Part shown: piece after piece, positions 6,117 through 13,596 of the stretch
Layout of the letters: each line of letters starts with the position of its first letter
Numbering within the stretch: position 1 is the stretch's first letter
Assembly: GCA_020851015.1 (NCBI GenBank)
Contig: JADZDN010000071.1
Location: forward strand, 1 to 14,293
DNA length: 14,293 bases
Direction: 5' to 3'
Source: Alphaproteobacteria bacterium
GTDB lineage: Bacteria; Pseudomonadota; Alphaproteobacteria; JAEULC01
The notes under the pieces: generated by a model
Databases searched by the model: none
Seen by the model: the letters and a program-made list of their open reading frames with translations, nothing else
What the model was told of the DNA's origin: nothing
Translations under genes and position numbers: made by a program

Positions 6117-6896
6117 TCAGTCCGCCGCCTGGCCCCGCCGTTGCGTGCCAAGGCGCGCCAGCATGCTGCCGAAGCCGCGGATCGGCCGGCCGTACCCGAT
6201 CAGCGACAGCGCGTCCCACAACTGCACCTGGTTGCTGGTGAGGCAGGGCTTGCCGGTGGCAGCCTCCAGCCGGTCCAGCGCCTGATGGCCGCGCATGCCG
6301 GTGCAGGACACGAACACCGCATCGATGCCCGGCGCATCCAGCGCGCGGCCCGCCTCGACGATCGCTGCGGGGGGAACCGACGCGATCTCCGGCTCGGTCA
6401 GCAAGTGAAAGCTGCCGAAGGCCGCCACCGCCACGCCGTTCCGCTCCAGGAAGCGGCGGATCGGCTCGTTCACCTCGTCGACATAGGGCGTGAGCACGGC
6501 GACGCGATTCAGGCCGAACTGCTTGCACGCCTTCACGGCGGCCGTGATCGGCGTGGTGAAGGGCATGCCTGGGCGCGCGGCATGGATCGCCTGCGCCACC
6601 TTGTCGGGCCCCACCGCGGCGGTTCCCGAGGTGCAGGAAAAGGCGATCGCGTCGATCCGCCCGTCCGGCAGCAGCGACGCCGTGGCGCGCGAGACGTCGT
6701 CGATCATCCGCGCCAGGTTCTCCATCGTGATCGGATTGGCCAGCGCCACGCGGTTGGTCAGGAAATCGACGCCACTGCCCGCCAGCATCTCCAGGAACGC
6801 CAATTCGCTGATGTGGTCGGTGGCCGGCACCAGCAGGCCCAGGCGCGGTTTCGCCGCCTCGGCGGATTCCGGCAGCGGAAAATGGCGGATCGTCAT
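6117..6896 (-). CDS. Asp/Glu racemase superfamily protein (EutA/maleate isomerase-like)
   Basis: This 259-residue protein belongs to the Asp/Glu/hydantoin racemase superfamily, nearest in feel to maleate cis-trans isomerase, arylmalonate decarboxylase and the ectoine-utilisation protein EutA. The two catalytic-type cysteines lie in matching motifs, FSCTSGTAAVG (C88) and VSCTGMRG (C198), each ending one of the two lobes. LGLLVPATDHISELAF (19-34), TPITAAVKACKQFGLNRVAVLTPY (115-138) and the C-terminal LTSNQVQLWDALSLIGYG are family-typical. The ATG (6894-6896) overlaps the upstream SH3 gene's TGA in an ATGA junction, implying translational coupling. No ectoine genes are visible nearby, so a EutA role is not claimed. 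Confidence 0.83.
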   Translation of the reverse strand: MTIRHFPLPESAEAAKPRLGLLVPATDHISELAFLEMLAGSGVDFLTNRVALANPITMENLARMIDDVSRATASLLPDGRIDAIAFSCTSGTAAVGPDKVAQAIHAARPGMPFTTPITAAVKACKQFGLNRVAVLTPYVDEVNEPIRRFLERNGVAVAAFGSFHLLTEPEIASVPPAAIVEAGRALDAPGIDAVFVSCTGMRGHQALDRLEAATGKPCLTSNQVQLWDALSLIGYGRPIRGFGSMLARLGTQRRGQAAD

Positions 6897-7468
6897 TTGA
6901 TGTCCTCGTCGGGATAGACGCCCCAGATCGCATCGCGCTTGATCCAGCCGGTCACCCGGCGCATCTGCACGCGGCACCACGCGCCTTCGCATTGCATCAG
7001 CTGTCCGATGACGCCAGGCTCGCTGCGCGCGACGACCGGCGCATCGTTCTCCGGCTTCTTGCGCAGCTCGCTCAGCGAGTCGCCGACCACCAGCACGTAG
7101 CGCCGTGGCGACAGGTTGCTGGTATGCACCCATCCCTCGGTATTCTGCCAGTCGCGGATCTTCATCCAGGTGTCGAACTCGGCGACGATTTCGACGGGCA
7201 GGTCGCGGCGCACGAATTTCCAGTCCACCGGATAGCGCGGCCCCGGCCCGGTACGCACGTTGACGTCCTCGGACTTCAGCGACGCGAAGCGCGGCAGCTT
7301 GCCGTTCTTCTGGCCCTTGTCCGCCGGCGTCTTGTCGCTTTGCGCGTCCGCCGGCGGGGCGACGGCGAGGATCATGAGCGCGGCGAGGACCGCCATTGCC
7401 CGCGCAGCCGGCCCCAGCCGCCGGCGGTTCGGCGGCAGCAGCCGGGCGATCACCGCCGGCAAGCGCAT
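6893..7468 (-). CDS. Secreted SH3-domain protein
   Basis: This 191-residue protein has an Arg-rich N-region, a hydrophobic core (AMAVLAALMILAVAPPADA, about 24-42) and a likely signal peptidase site after ADA, so it should be exported to the periplasm. The mature part contains two bacterial SH3-like repeats: ASLKSEDVNVRTGPGPRYPVDWKF..., ending near WVHTSNLSPRRYVLV, and SELRKKPENDAPVVARSEPGVIGQLMQCEGAWCRVQMRRVTGWIKRDAIWGV. Such domains bind peptidoglycan or peptides; the family is common in Alphaproteobacteria but poorly studied. ATG 7468 is used; the alternative Met 25 would leave a shorter signal peptide. It has its own predicted promoter and is the first gene of the minus-strand operon with the racemase and oxygenase. 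Confidence 0.85.
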   Translation of the reverse strand: MRLPAVIARLLPPNRRRLGPAARAMAVLAALMILAVAPPADAQSDKTPADKGQKNGKLPRFASLKSEDVNVRTGPGPRYPVDWKFVRRDLPVEIVAEFDTWMKIRDWQNTEGWVHTSNLSPRRYVLVVGDSLSELRKKPENDAPVVARSEPGVIGQLMQCEGAWCRVQMRRVTGWIKRDAIWGVYPDEDIK

Positions 7469-7499
7469 AGGTAAGCCATAAATCCAGCCATCAGAAGGG

Positions 7500-7529
7500 C
7501 TTATACGGCGCGCGCGGCGTGGGGGTCAA
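7500..7529 (-). promoter_or_regulatory. Predicted promoter of the SH3-racemase-oxygenase operon
   Basis: Read on the minus strand, TTGACC (7529-7524), an 18-bp spacer and TATAAG (7505-7500) form a good sigma70-type promoter. Initiation near 7493 would leave a leader of about 25 nt before the ATG at 7468. Confidence 0.5.
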
Positions 7530-7567
7530 GGCGGCCCGGAAGCGCGCGTCCGGCAGGCGGGCGATGC

Positions 7568-7596
7568 TGGACATTCCGCAGTTGGCTTGCTATGGC
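7568..7596 (+). promoter_or_regulatory. Possible promoter of the 2-hydroxyacid dehydrogenase gene
   Basis: TGGACA (7568-7573), a 17-bp spacer and TATGGC (7591-7596) precede the ATG at 7628. The -35 is near consensus but the -10 is weak. The position in the divergent gap supports it. Confidence 0.3.
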
Positions 7597-7627
7597 CGTC
7601 GCGCCGGCTTCTCCAGGGGGTATTTGC

Positions 7628-8620
7628 ATGGCGCCGAACCGCAAGAAGCCCGTCGTGGTCGTGACGCGCAAATTGCCGGACGCGATCGAGACGCGGATGA
7701 TGGAGCTGTTCGACGCGCGGCTCAACCTCGACGACCGCAAGATGACCCAGGCGCAACTGGTCGAGGCGGCCGGCATCGCCGACGTGCTGGTGCCCACGGT
7801 GACCGACCGGATCGACGCCGGCATCCTGTCCAAGTCCGGCGCCAACCTGAAGCTGATCGCGTCGTTCGGCACCGGCGTCGACCATATCGACCTGAAGACG
7901 GCGCGCCAGCGCGGCATCACCGTCACCAACACGCCGGGCGTGCTGACCGAAGATACCGCCGACATGACCATGGCGCTGATCCTGAGCGTGCCGCGGCGGC
8001 TGGCCGAGGGCGAGCGCCTGGTCCGCGCCGGCGAATGGCACGGCTGGAGCCCCACCGGCATGCTGGGTCACCGCATCTGGGGCAAGCGGCTGGGCATCAT
8101 CGGCATGGGACGGATCGGCACCGCGGTGGCGCGCCGCGCGCGGGGCTTCGGCCTGGCCGTGCACTACCACAACCGCCGCCGCGTCATGGCGGAGGTCGAG
8201 ACCGAGCTCGACGCCACCTACTGGGAAAGCCTGGACCAGATGCTGGCGCGCGTGGACATCGTGTCGGTCAACTGCCCGCACACCCCGGCCACCTACCATC
8301 TGCTGTCGGCGCGGCGGCTGAAGATGCTGCGGCCGCACGCCTTCGTGGTGAACACCGCGCGCGGCGCGGTGATCGCCGAGAACGCGCTGGCGCGCATGCG
8401 GGCGGCGGGCGAGCTGGCCGGCGCGGGGCTCGACGTGTTCGAGAACGAGCCGGCGATCAACCCCAAGCTCATCAAGCTCGACAACGTCGTGCTGCTGCCG
8501 CACATGGGCTCGGCCACGATCGAGGGCCGCATGGACATGGGCGAGAAGGTCATCATCAACATCAAGACCTTCGTCGACGGCCACTCGCCGCCCGACCGCG
8601 TGCTGGAAGCGATGTTCTAG
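7628..8620 (+). CDS. D-2-hydroxyacid dehydrogenase (glyoxylate/hydroxypyruvate reductase type)
   Basis: This 330-residue NAD(P)-dependent enzyme has all D-2-hydroxyacid dehydrogenase marks: substrate-domain loop SFGTGVDHID (79-88), Rossmann motif GIIGMGRIG (156-164), catalytic R245 (NTARGAV), E274 (FENEP) and H292 (LLPHMGSAT). After the second beta strand the sequence HYHNRRR (179-185) carries basic residues, suggesting preference for NADPH, as in glyoxylate/hydroxypyruvate reductases and bacterial D-glycerate dehydrogenases; this preference is inferred. ATG 7628 is chosen for the AGGGGGT ribosome-binding site (7615-7621) and because the upstream in-frame stretch to 7592 lacks conservation. 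Similar genes in related bacteria often lie divergent from an SH3-domain gene. The next gene follows 21 bp downstream. Confidence 0.9.
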   Translation: MAPNRKKPVVVVTRKLPDAIETRMMELFDARLNLDDRKMTQAQLVEAAGIADVLVPTVTDRIDAGILSKSGANLKLIASFGTGVDHIDLKTARQRGITVTNTPGVLTEDTADMTMALILSVPRRLAEGERLVRAGEWHGWSPTGMLGHRIWGKRLGIIGMGRIGTAVARRARGFGLAVHYHNRRRVMAEVETELDATYWESLDQMLARVDIVSVNCPHTPATYHLLSARRLKMLRPHAFVVNTARGAVIAENALARMRAAGELAGAGLDVFENEPAINPKLIKLDNVVLLPHMGSATIEGRMDMGEKVIINIKTFVDGHSPPDRVLEAMF

Positions 8621-8641
8621 AAGGCCGCGGGAGGCGGGGGC

Positions 8642-9574
8642 ATGGCATCGGAACGCATCGCCGTCATCGGCAACGGCATCATCGGCCACGGCACGGCGCA
8701 GGTTTTCGCCATGGCGGGCCATCCGGTCACGATGATCGGGCGCAATCCCAGGAGCCTGGAAGCGGCGGTCCAGCGCATCAAGGCGAGCCTCCAGGACTTC
8801 GTCGCCCACGGCATCCTCAGCCAGGCCCAGGCCGACGCCGTGCCCGGCCGCGTCGGCGTTTCGACCGAGCTCGGCGACGCCAAGCCGGCCGATTTCGTGC
8901 TCGAGGCGGTGACCGAGGACCTGCCGCTCAAGATCGAGATATTCGCCAAGCTCGATGGGCTCTGCCGGCCCGACGCGATCCTGGCGTCGTCCAGCGGCCA
9001 GCCAGCCAGCGCGCTGGGTCCCAAGGTCAAACGGCGCGAGCGCCTGATCGCCGCGCATTTCTGGTATCCGCCCCAGCTCATCCCGCTGGTGGAGGTCTGC
9101 GGCGGGCCGCATTGCAGCCCGGCGGTGGTCGACCGCACGGTCGACCTGATCCGCCGCGCCGGCAAGAACCCGGTGGTGATCGACAAGGAAGTGAAGGGCT
9201 TCATCGGCAACCGCCTGCAATTCGCGCTGCTGCGTGAGGCGTGGTCGCTGTGGGCCGAGGGCGTGGCCAAGCCCGAGGTGATCGACGCGGTGGTGCGCAC
9301 GTCCTTCGGCCGCCGCGTGGGCGTCACCGGCCCGATCGAGTCGGCCGACATCGGCGGGCTCGAGACCATGTACAACTTCGCCCGCTTCCTGCAGCCCGAC
9401 CTCGCGACCGCGCCCGAGCCGCCGCCGCAAGTGGCCGATGCGCTGAAGAAGCAGCGCCCGGCGGGCGAATGGCCCGGGCTCTACGACTGGTCGAAGCGCG
9501 ACCGGCAGAAGCTGGTGGACGCCCGGATGAAGGAACTGTTCCGCTGGCTCGCCGAGGACCGGCGGAAATCCTGA
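8642..9574 (+). CDS. 3-hydroxyacyl-CoA dehydrogenase-family NAD-binding protein
   Basis: This 310-residue protein belongs to the L-3-hydroxyacyl-CoA dehydrogenase superfamily. It has the Rossmann motif VIGNGIIGHGTA (8-19) and the catalytic set S117/118 (LASSSG), H139 (AAHFWYPP), E151 (PLVEVCGG) and N190 (GFIGNRLQ), then the helical C-terminal domain (SFGRRVGVTGPIESADIGGL). The size and HFWYPP wording fit single-domain members acting on small hydroxyacids (L-gulonate/carnitine/hydroxybutyrate dehydrogenase-like) as well as acyl-CoA; the substrate is uncertain. ATG 8642 follows a GGGAGGCGGGGG stretch. It likely shares a transcript with the upstream D-2-hydroxyacid dehydrogenase, so the pair may serve hydroxyacid catabolism. 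It converges with the MoeB-like gene, leaving just 4 bp between the stops. Confidence 0.88.
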   Translation: MASERIAVIGNGIIGHGTAQVFAMAGHPVTMIGRNPRSLEAAVQRIKASLQDFVAHGILSQAQADAVPGRVGVSTELGDAKPADFVLEAVTEDLPLKIEIFAKLDGLCRPDAILASSSGQPASALGPKVKRRERLIAAHFWYPPQLIPLVEVCGGPHCSPAVVDRTVDLIRRAGKNPVVIDKEVKGFIGNRLQFALLREAWSLWAEGVAKPEVIDAVVRTSFGRRVGVTGPIESADIGGLETMYNFARFLQPDLATAPEPPPQVADALKKQRPAGEWPGLYDWSKRDRQKLVDARMKELFRWLAEDRRKS

Positions 9575-9578
9575 CGCG

Positions 9579-10355
9579 TCAGCCCGCGCCGCAGGTCTTG
9601 CAGTGCGGATCGCGCTTCAGCTTGACGATGCGCGTCTCGGACGACAGGGCGTCATACATCAGCAGCCGGCCGTTCATGGACTCGCCGAGGCCAAGCAGCT
9701 CCTTCAGCACCTCGGTCGCCTGCAAGGTGCCCAGCACGCCCGCGACCGCGCCCAGGATGCCGGCGGTCTCGCAGCGCGGCACCAGGTCGGGCGGCGGCTT
9801 GTCGGGGAACAGGCAGCGCAGGCACGGCCCGTGCTCGGCCGATCCTGGCAGGGCACGGAACGGCGTGTAGGTGGTGAGCTGGCCCTCGAAGCGATAGAGC
9901 GAGGCCGAGACCAGCGGCTTCTTCAGCTTGTAGCAGATGTCGTTCAGCAGGTAGCGCGCATCGAAATTGTCGGTGCCGTCCGCCACCAGGTCATAGCCCT
10001 TGATGATCGCCTCCGCATTCTCGGGCCCCAGGCGCAGCGCATGGCGCACGACCGCGATTCCCGGATTGAGCGCGGCGACCATGTCGGCGGCGCTGTCGAC
10101 CTTGGGGCGCCCCAGCGAGGCCGTGACATGCGCGATCTGGCGCTGCAGGTTGGTGATTTCCACGGTGTCGTCGTCGACCACGCCTAGCGTGCCGACGCCG
10201 GCCGCGGCCAGGTACATCAGCAGCGGCGAGCCCAGCCCGCCCGCGCCGACCACCAGCACCTTGCTGGCCAGCAGCCGCTCCTGCCCCTCCTCGCCCACCT
10301 CGTCGAGGATGATGTGGCGCGCGTAGCGCATTTCCTGCTGGTCGGTCAACGCCAC
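9579..10355 (-). CDS. moeB: MoeB/ThiF/HesA-family adenylyltransferase
   Basis: This E1-like enzyme of 258 residues adenylates the C-terminal Gly-Gly of a sulfur-carrier protein (MoaD or ThiS type) for molybdopterin or thiamine synthesis. Visible features: RYARHIILDEVGEEGQ (10-25), ATP-binding GAGGLGSP (37-44), D61/D62, NLQRQ (69-73), DGTDNFDARYLLND (126-139), C195 (VPRCETAGILG) and zinc cysteines C178-x2-C181 and C252-x2-C255. There is no rhodanese domain. GTG at 10355 is preferred because GGAG lies 6 nt upstream and the protein then begins ALTDQQEMRYARHI as the family does; GTG at 10391 (12 residues longer) has no ribosome-binding site. It lies 61 bp after the corrinoid gene on the same strand. 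MoeB versus ThiF cannot be settled without the carrier. Confidence 0.85.
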   Translation of the reverse strand: MALTDQQEMRYARHIILDEVGEEGQERLLASKVLVVGAGGLGSPLLMYLAAAGVGTLGVVDDDTVEITNLQRQIAHVTASLGRPKVDSAADMVAALNPGIAVVRHALRLGPENAEAIIKGYDLVADGTDNFDARYLLNDICYKLKKPLVSASLYRFEGQLTTYTPFRALPGSAEHGPCLRCLFPDKPPPDLVPRCETAGILGAVAGVLGTLQATEVLKELLGLGESMNGRLLMYDALSSETRIVKLKRDPHCKTCGAG

Positions 10356-10416
10356 GGCCGGCTCCGATCCTTGTTGCGTGCCCGGCGGCACGCGATCGGC
10401 GCCGGTGCGGGCGGTC

Positions 10417-11070
10417 TTATGCGTCCGCGGCGCCGATGAATTTGCGCGCCAGCTTGACGGCGCCCGGCGCGTCGGGGGCGAACCCGTCGGCGCCGATCGC
10501 CTCGGCGAAGGCCGCGTTCACCGGCGCCCCGCCCACCATGATGCGACCGTTGTAGCCCACGCCGCGCAACATTTCGACCGTCTTGCGCATGTTGGGCATG
10601 GTCGTGGTCAACAGCGCGGACAGGCCGATCACGTCGGGCCGGTGCTCCTGCGCGGCGGCCAGGAAGCGGTCGGGCGGCACGTCGACCCCCAGGTCGATCA
10701 CCTTCAACCCGCCGCCTTCCATCATCATGCCCACCAGGTTCTTGCCGATGTCGTGCAGGTCCTTGTGCACCGTGCCGATCACGACGGTGCCCACGGGCTT
10801 GGCGTCGGTGGCGCTGAGCAGCGGCCGCAAGACTTCGAGCCCCGCCTTCATCGCCTTGGCCGCCATCAGCATCTCGGGCACGAACAGCCGGCCCTCGGCG
10901 AACTGGTCGCCGACCTCGTCCATCGCGGCGATCAGCGCGTCGGTCAGGATCTGCTGGCAGCTCGTGCCGTGCCCGGTCTCGCGCCGCACCAGCTCGGCCG
11001 TGCGCCCGGCCTCGAAGGCAAGCACCGACTCGTAGATGGCGTCCAGCCGTGTATCGAGATCCTCGCCCAT
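10417..11070 (-). CDS. Corrinoid (cobalamin-binding) methyltransferase protein, MttC/MtbC-like
   Basis: This 217-residue protein carries a methyl group on cobalamin between a substrate methyltransferase and a downstream acceptor. It has the helical cap domain (about 1-85) and the B12-binding Rossmann domain. The lower axial ligand motif D104-x-H106-x2-G109 (GTVHKDLHDIGKNLVGMM) is intact, as are S151 (GLSALLTTTM) and GG180-181 (MVGGAPVN). The ATG at 11070 lies 11 bp after the stop of the MttB-like gene, so the pair is co-transcribed and very likely functions together. Neither a corrinoid activating protein (RamA/RACo) nor a corrinoid:tetrahydrofolate methyltransferase is present here. Confidence 0.92.
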   Translation of the reverse strand: MGEDLDTRLDAIYESVLAFEAGRTAELVRRETGHGTSCQQILTDALIAAMDEVGDQFAEGRLFVPEMLMAAKAMKAGLEVLRPLLSATDAKPVGTVVIGTVHKDLHDIGKNLVGMMMEGGGLKVIDLGVDVPPDRFLAAAQEHRPDVIGLSALLTTTMPNMRKTVEMLRGVGYNGRIMVGGAPVNAAFAEAIGADGFAPDAPGAVKLARKFIGAADA

Positions 11071-11081
11071 CGACCTGCCCT

Positions 11082-12692
11082 CTATTGCACGATTTCCGCG
11101 TCCGCGGCGGCGATCACCCGCCGCATCTCCGCGAGTACCTGGGCGTCCACGACCGGCCGCGGCGGATTTGCGCGCAGGATGGCCTCGGCCATGTCGCGCG
11201 CCTGGGCGACAAGGTCGCGCTTTCCCGCCGCCTCGTAGGCGTCGCGCGCCTGGCGGGTGAAGGCGGCGGGCGCGAAGCTGGCGCGGCAGTGGCGCAGCGT
11301 GTGCTCGTTGGCGAGGAAGTTGCCGCCGGCATCCAGCGCCAGAAGCCCGTCCCAGGCCAGGCTGTCGTCGTCGATCGCCGGCGTGCGCAGGTAGGTGCGC
11401 GCCATCGCGCCGATCTCGTTGTCAATCACCGCCTGCACCGGGCTGAACACCGTCGCGCATTCGAGCTGGCCGACCCCGCCCAGCACGTCGGCGCCGGCAA
11501 GCCCGACCAGGAAGGCGATCAGCGCGCGCTCGGCCTGGGACTGGCCGTCGATGTCCGGCGTGTCCGACCCCGCGCCATAGGTGTGGGTCGGCAGGCCGAA
11601 GCCGCGCTTCATCACCTGGACGGCCATCGACGCGCCGGCCAGCGCCTCGACGCTCGATTGCAGGCTGCGGCCCGAGCGCATGTCCAGGCAGAAGATCAGC
11701 GGCGTCGCGATGACCGGCGTGCCGGGGCCCAGCACATGGGCCATCACGACCATCGCCAGGATCTCGGCCGCGGCCATCAGCACGGTGCCCGGCATGGTGA
11801 CCGGCGCGGTGCCGCCGGCGGTGGGCAGGCTGCAGGCGTGGATCGGCACGCCGAGCCGCGCGCACTGGATCAGCGCCTCGACATCCATCGTCTTGAATTC
11901 CAGCGGCGTGAACGAGCAGACGATGCAGCTGACGATCGGCCGCGCCCGCAGCGCCGCCTCGCCGCCGGCGGCCAGGGCGGCCAGCCGCAGCAGGTAGGCG
12001 ACGTTCTCGGTGCCGTAGGGCTGGATCCAGTTGTGCTTGGTGGAATGGGCCAGCATCGTGCCCAGCCCGTGGATGTCCGCGGTCACTTCCGGCACGCCGT
12101 TGACGAAGGGATGGGCGATGAACCCGACCTCGGGCAGGGCGTTGCCCAGGGCGGCGATCGTCCGCACGTCGTCCAGCACCAGCTTGCGATAGATGCCGGT
12201 ACGCGGCTCGATGAACCCGTGCGCGCCGGTGCCCGTGCGCATCCAGAACGTGCCGTCCGCGCGCGGCAGGCGCAGATCGTGGCGCGGGTCCTTGCCGCAC
12301 AGCGAGACCGATCGCGGCGCGGCCCGCACCGCCTGCTCGGTCAGGCTGGGGGGGATTCGCACCCGCTTCCCGTCCGTGTCCACCTGGCAGCCGGCCGCCT
12401 GGAGCCTGGCAACGGCCTCGGGATGGTTGACGGCGACGCCGTGGCGGTCGAGCAGGGCGATGGCGCGCACGCGCATCGCCGCGACCCGCGCATCGTCGAG
12501 ATAGGCGAAGCCGGGACGCAGCACGGGCGGAGCGAAATCGGCCCCCGGCGCCGGCAGGACGGGGGACGGCGACGGCGCCGGCGCGGCCGGTGGCGCGGCC
12601 TGCGCCGCGGCGGCGGCTGTGCCACGGCGAGCCAGCCTATCCCGGCGCCCGGAGCCCTGGGCGCGCGGTGGTTCCTTGGGTGGTTCCGGCAT
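11082..12692 (-). CDS. MttB-family (trimethylamine methyltransferase-like) non-pyrrolysine methyltransferase
   Basis: This 536-residue protein is a member of the MttB superfamily, which moves a methyl group from a quaternary amine or similar compound to a corrinoid protein. Family sequences include LDRHGVAVNHPEAVARLQAAG (82-102), RTGTGAHGFIEPRTGIYR, IVCSFTPLEFKTMDVEALI, PTAGGTAPVTMPGTVL, YGAGSDTPDIDGQSQAERAL and the C-terminal NFLANEHTLRHCRASFAP. No in-frame amber occurs, so unlike archaeal MttB there is no pyrrolysine; known non-Pyl members use glycine betaine, proline betaine or carnitine. The first ~55 residues are an Arg/Ala/Pro-rich extension of low complexity. ATG 12692 is preferred to the TTG two codons upstream. 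The substrate is unknown; the corrinoid partner is the next gene. Confidence 0.9.
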   Translation of the reverse strand: MPEPPKEPPRAQGSGRRDRLARRGTAAAAAQAAPPAAPAPSPSPVLPAPGADFAPPVLRPGFAYLDDARVAAMRVRAIALLDRHGVAVNHPEAVARLQAAGCQVDTDGKRVRIPPSLTEQAVRAAPRSVSLCGKDPRHDLRLPRADGTFWMRTGTGAHGFIEPRTGIYRKLVLDDVRTIAALGNALPEVGFIAHPFVNGVPEVTADIHGLGTMLAHSTKHNWIQPYGTENVAYLLRLAALAAGGEAALRARPIVSCIVCSFTPLEFKTMDVEALIQCARLGVPIHACSLPTAGGTAPVTMPGTVLMAAAEILAMVVMAHVLGPGTPVIATPLIFCLDMRSGRSLQSSVEALAGASMAVQVMKRGFGLPTHTYGAGSDTPDIDGQSQAERALIAFLVGLAGADVLGGVGQLECATVFSPVQAVIDNEIGAMARTYLRTPAIDDDSLAWDGLLALDAGGNFLANEHTLRHCRASFAPAAFTRQARDAYEAAGKRDLVAQARDMAEAILRANPPRPVVDAQVLAEMRRVIAAADAEIVQ

Positions 12693-12716
12693 GCTCAACG
12701 GGCTGCCCCGTCAACC

Positions 12717-12730
12717 GTTCGTACACGAAC
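12717..12730. promoter_or_regulatory. Dyad upstream of the mttB-like gene, possible operator
   Basis: GTTCGT-AC-ACGAAC is a perfect 6-bp inverted repeat with a 2-bp centre, 24 bp upstream of the mttB-like ATG. A symmetrical site of this size could bind a GntR- or TetR-type repressor, but no cognate regulator is in view and no clear -10/-35 pair was found beside it. Confidence 0.3.
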
Positions 12731-12841
12731 AGTCTGGACCAATCGGGGCCGCCCGGCATCGCGGCACAAGGTCGCAGGCGGCGGCAATCGCGACCGGCTT
12801 GACGCCCTACGACGACAGCATGTGGGGGCCGCCGCGCGGCC

Positions 12842-12909
12842 GGGCGTTACCGGACAAGGCGGGGAATCAAGTAATGCGTCCCAAGAATTCCGGGCCGCGG
12901 AATTCTCGA
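12842..12909 (+). mobile_element. Decayed 3' end of a RAYT/IS200-like element
   Basis: The stretch with GGCGTTACCGGACAAGGCGG, GGGAATCAAGTAATGCGTCC and CAAGAATTCCGGGCC closely resembles the better kept copy at 14104-14166 (GGCGTTACGGAGAAAGCGGG, AATTAAGTACTGTGTCCCC, AGAATTCT). It looks like the right end of a small element with AATTC-GGGGACA type repeats. It abuts the 3' end of the ureidoglycolate-lyase-like gene. The rest of the 217-bp gap (12693-12841) shows only the dyad at 12717. Confidence 0.5.
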
Positions 12910-13596
12910 TCAGGAGCCGGTGGGCCGGTCGTTTGGGAGGACCAACGGAATCGATAGAAGCACGCCGAACTCCTTTGCGAAGTCGACGCTGACCCGGGCG
13001 TGAACGGCTCCTTGCTTGTCATAGAAGCGAGCCCTCTGGGCCAGGGGCGTTATCGCTTCATGCCAAATTCCGGAATTCAGGCAAATGCCGAAGCTGCCAT
13101 CGCAGTGGAACGCAACCCAGTCTTCCGGCTTCACGTCGTCTCCGGTACACGCGACGGCGGCCACGAATGGTTTGTTATCCAGCGGGTAGAATAGTTGCCC
13201 GCCGTCCGGATGATGGTTGGCGTGCCAGATCAACAGGCGGGAACGATCCGGCGTTGGGTTGTCCGGTCGCGCCATCTCGGGATTGACGCTCCAACCCAGG
13301 ATATAACGATCCTTGACCGCGAGGTTCTCTCCATAGAGAACGTCGCCTTCCCAGTGAAATTCAAACAGGCCTTCCTTGTAGCCTCCCTCGTTGCCGGTTC
13401 CAGCATCGACGGGCCGCCATCCCTTGTGCGGCCATATCTCGACTGGGACCTTGTGGTTCTTGAAGTCGGTCACGATCGTGCCATACGGCGCGAAACTGTC
13501 GGGCGTCGCTCGGACCAATGGCATTTTGACGTGAGGAAGCCCCGCAGCAATTCTTGGGTTCATGTAGTCGAACCGCACGCCGCCGCTATCGTTCAT
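12910..13596 (-). CDS. Ureidoglycolate lyase (AllA)-family cupin protein
   Basis: This 228-residue protein resembles ureidoglycolate lyase/hydrolase family cupins: the opening VRATPDSFAPYGTIV (28-42), GLFEFHWEGDVLYG (76-89), WHANHHPDGGQLFYPL (124-139), IWHEAITPLAQRARFYDKQG (177-196) and HARVSVDFAKEFGVLLSIPL (199-218). Family members act in purine/allantoin breakdown, splitting ureidoglycolate into glyoxylate and urea; no other purine-degradation gene is seen, so the true substrate may differ. ATG 13596 has a GAGG ribosome-binding site 8 nt upstream. Its DNA is visibly richer in A and T than the neighbouring operons, and its stop codon touches a decayed mobile-element end, so the last ten residues may be altered and the gene may be acquired. 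Confidence 0.7.
   Translation of the reverse strand: MNDSGGVRFDYMNPRIAAGLPHVKMPLVRATPDSFAPYGTIVTDFKNHKVPVEIWPHKGWRPVDAGTGNEGGYKEGLFEFHWEGDVLYGENLAVKDRYILGWSVNPEMARPDNPTPDRSRLLIWHANHHPDGGQLFYPLDNKPFVAAVACTGDDVKPEDWVAFHCDGSFGICLNSGIWHEAITPLAQRARFYDKQGAVHARVSVDFAKEFGVLLSIPLVLPNDRPTGS

Noticed and set aside
6117..6896. Calling the racemase-like gene eutA of an ectoine-degradation operon
   Set aside because: No other ectoine-utilisation gene is in the neighbourhood, and the superfamily is functionally broad.
11082..12692. Possible pyrrolysine-containing MttB
   Set aside because: No in-frame TAG exists before the natural stop, and no pyl genes are seen.
11049..12992. A 647-codon plus-strand open frame antisense to the mttB-like and corrinoid genes
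   Set aside because: The minus-strand genes carry clear motifs and tight operon spacing; the plus-strand translation is low complexity and without a known fold.
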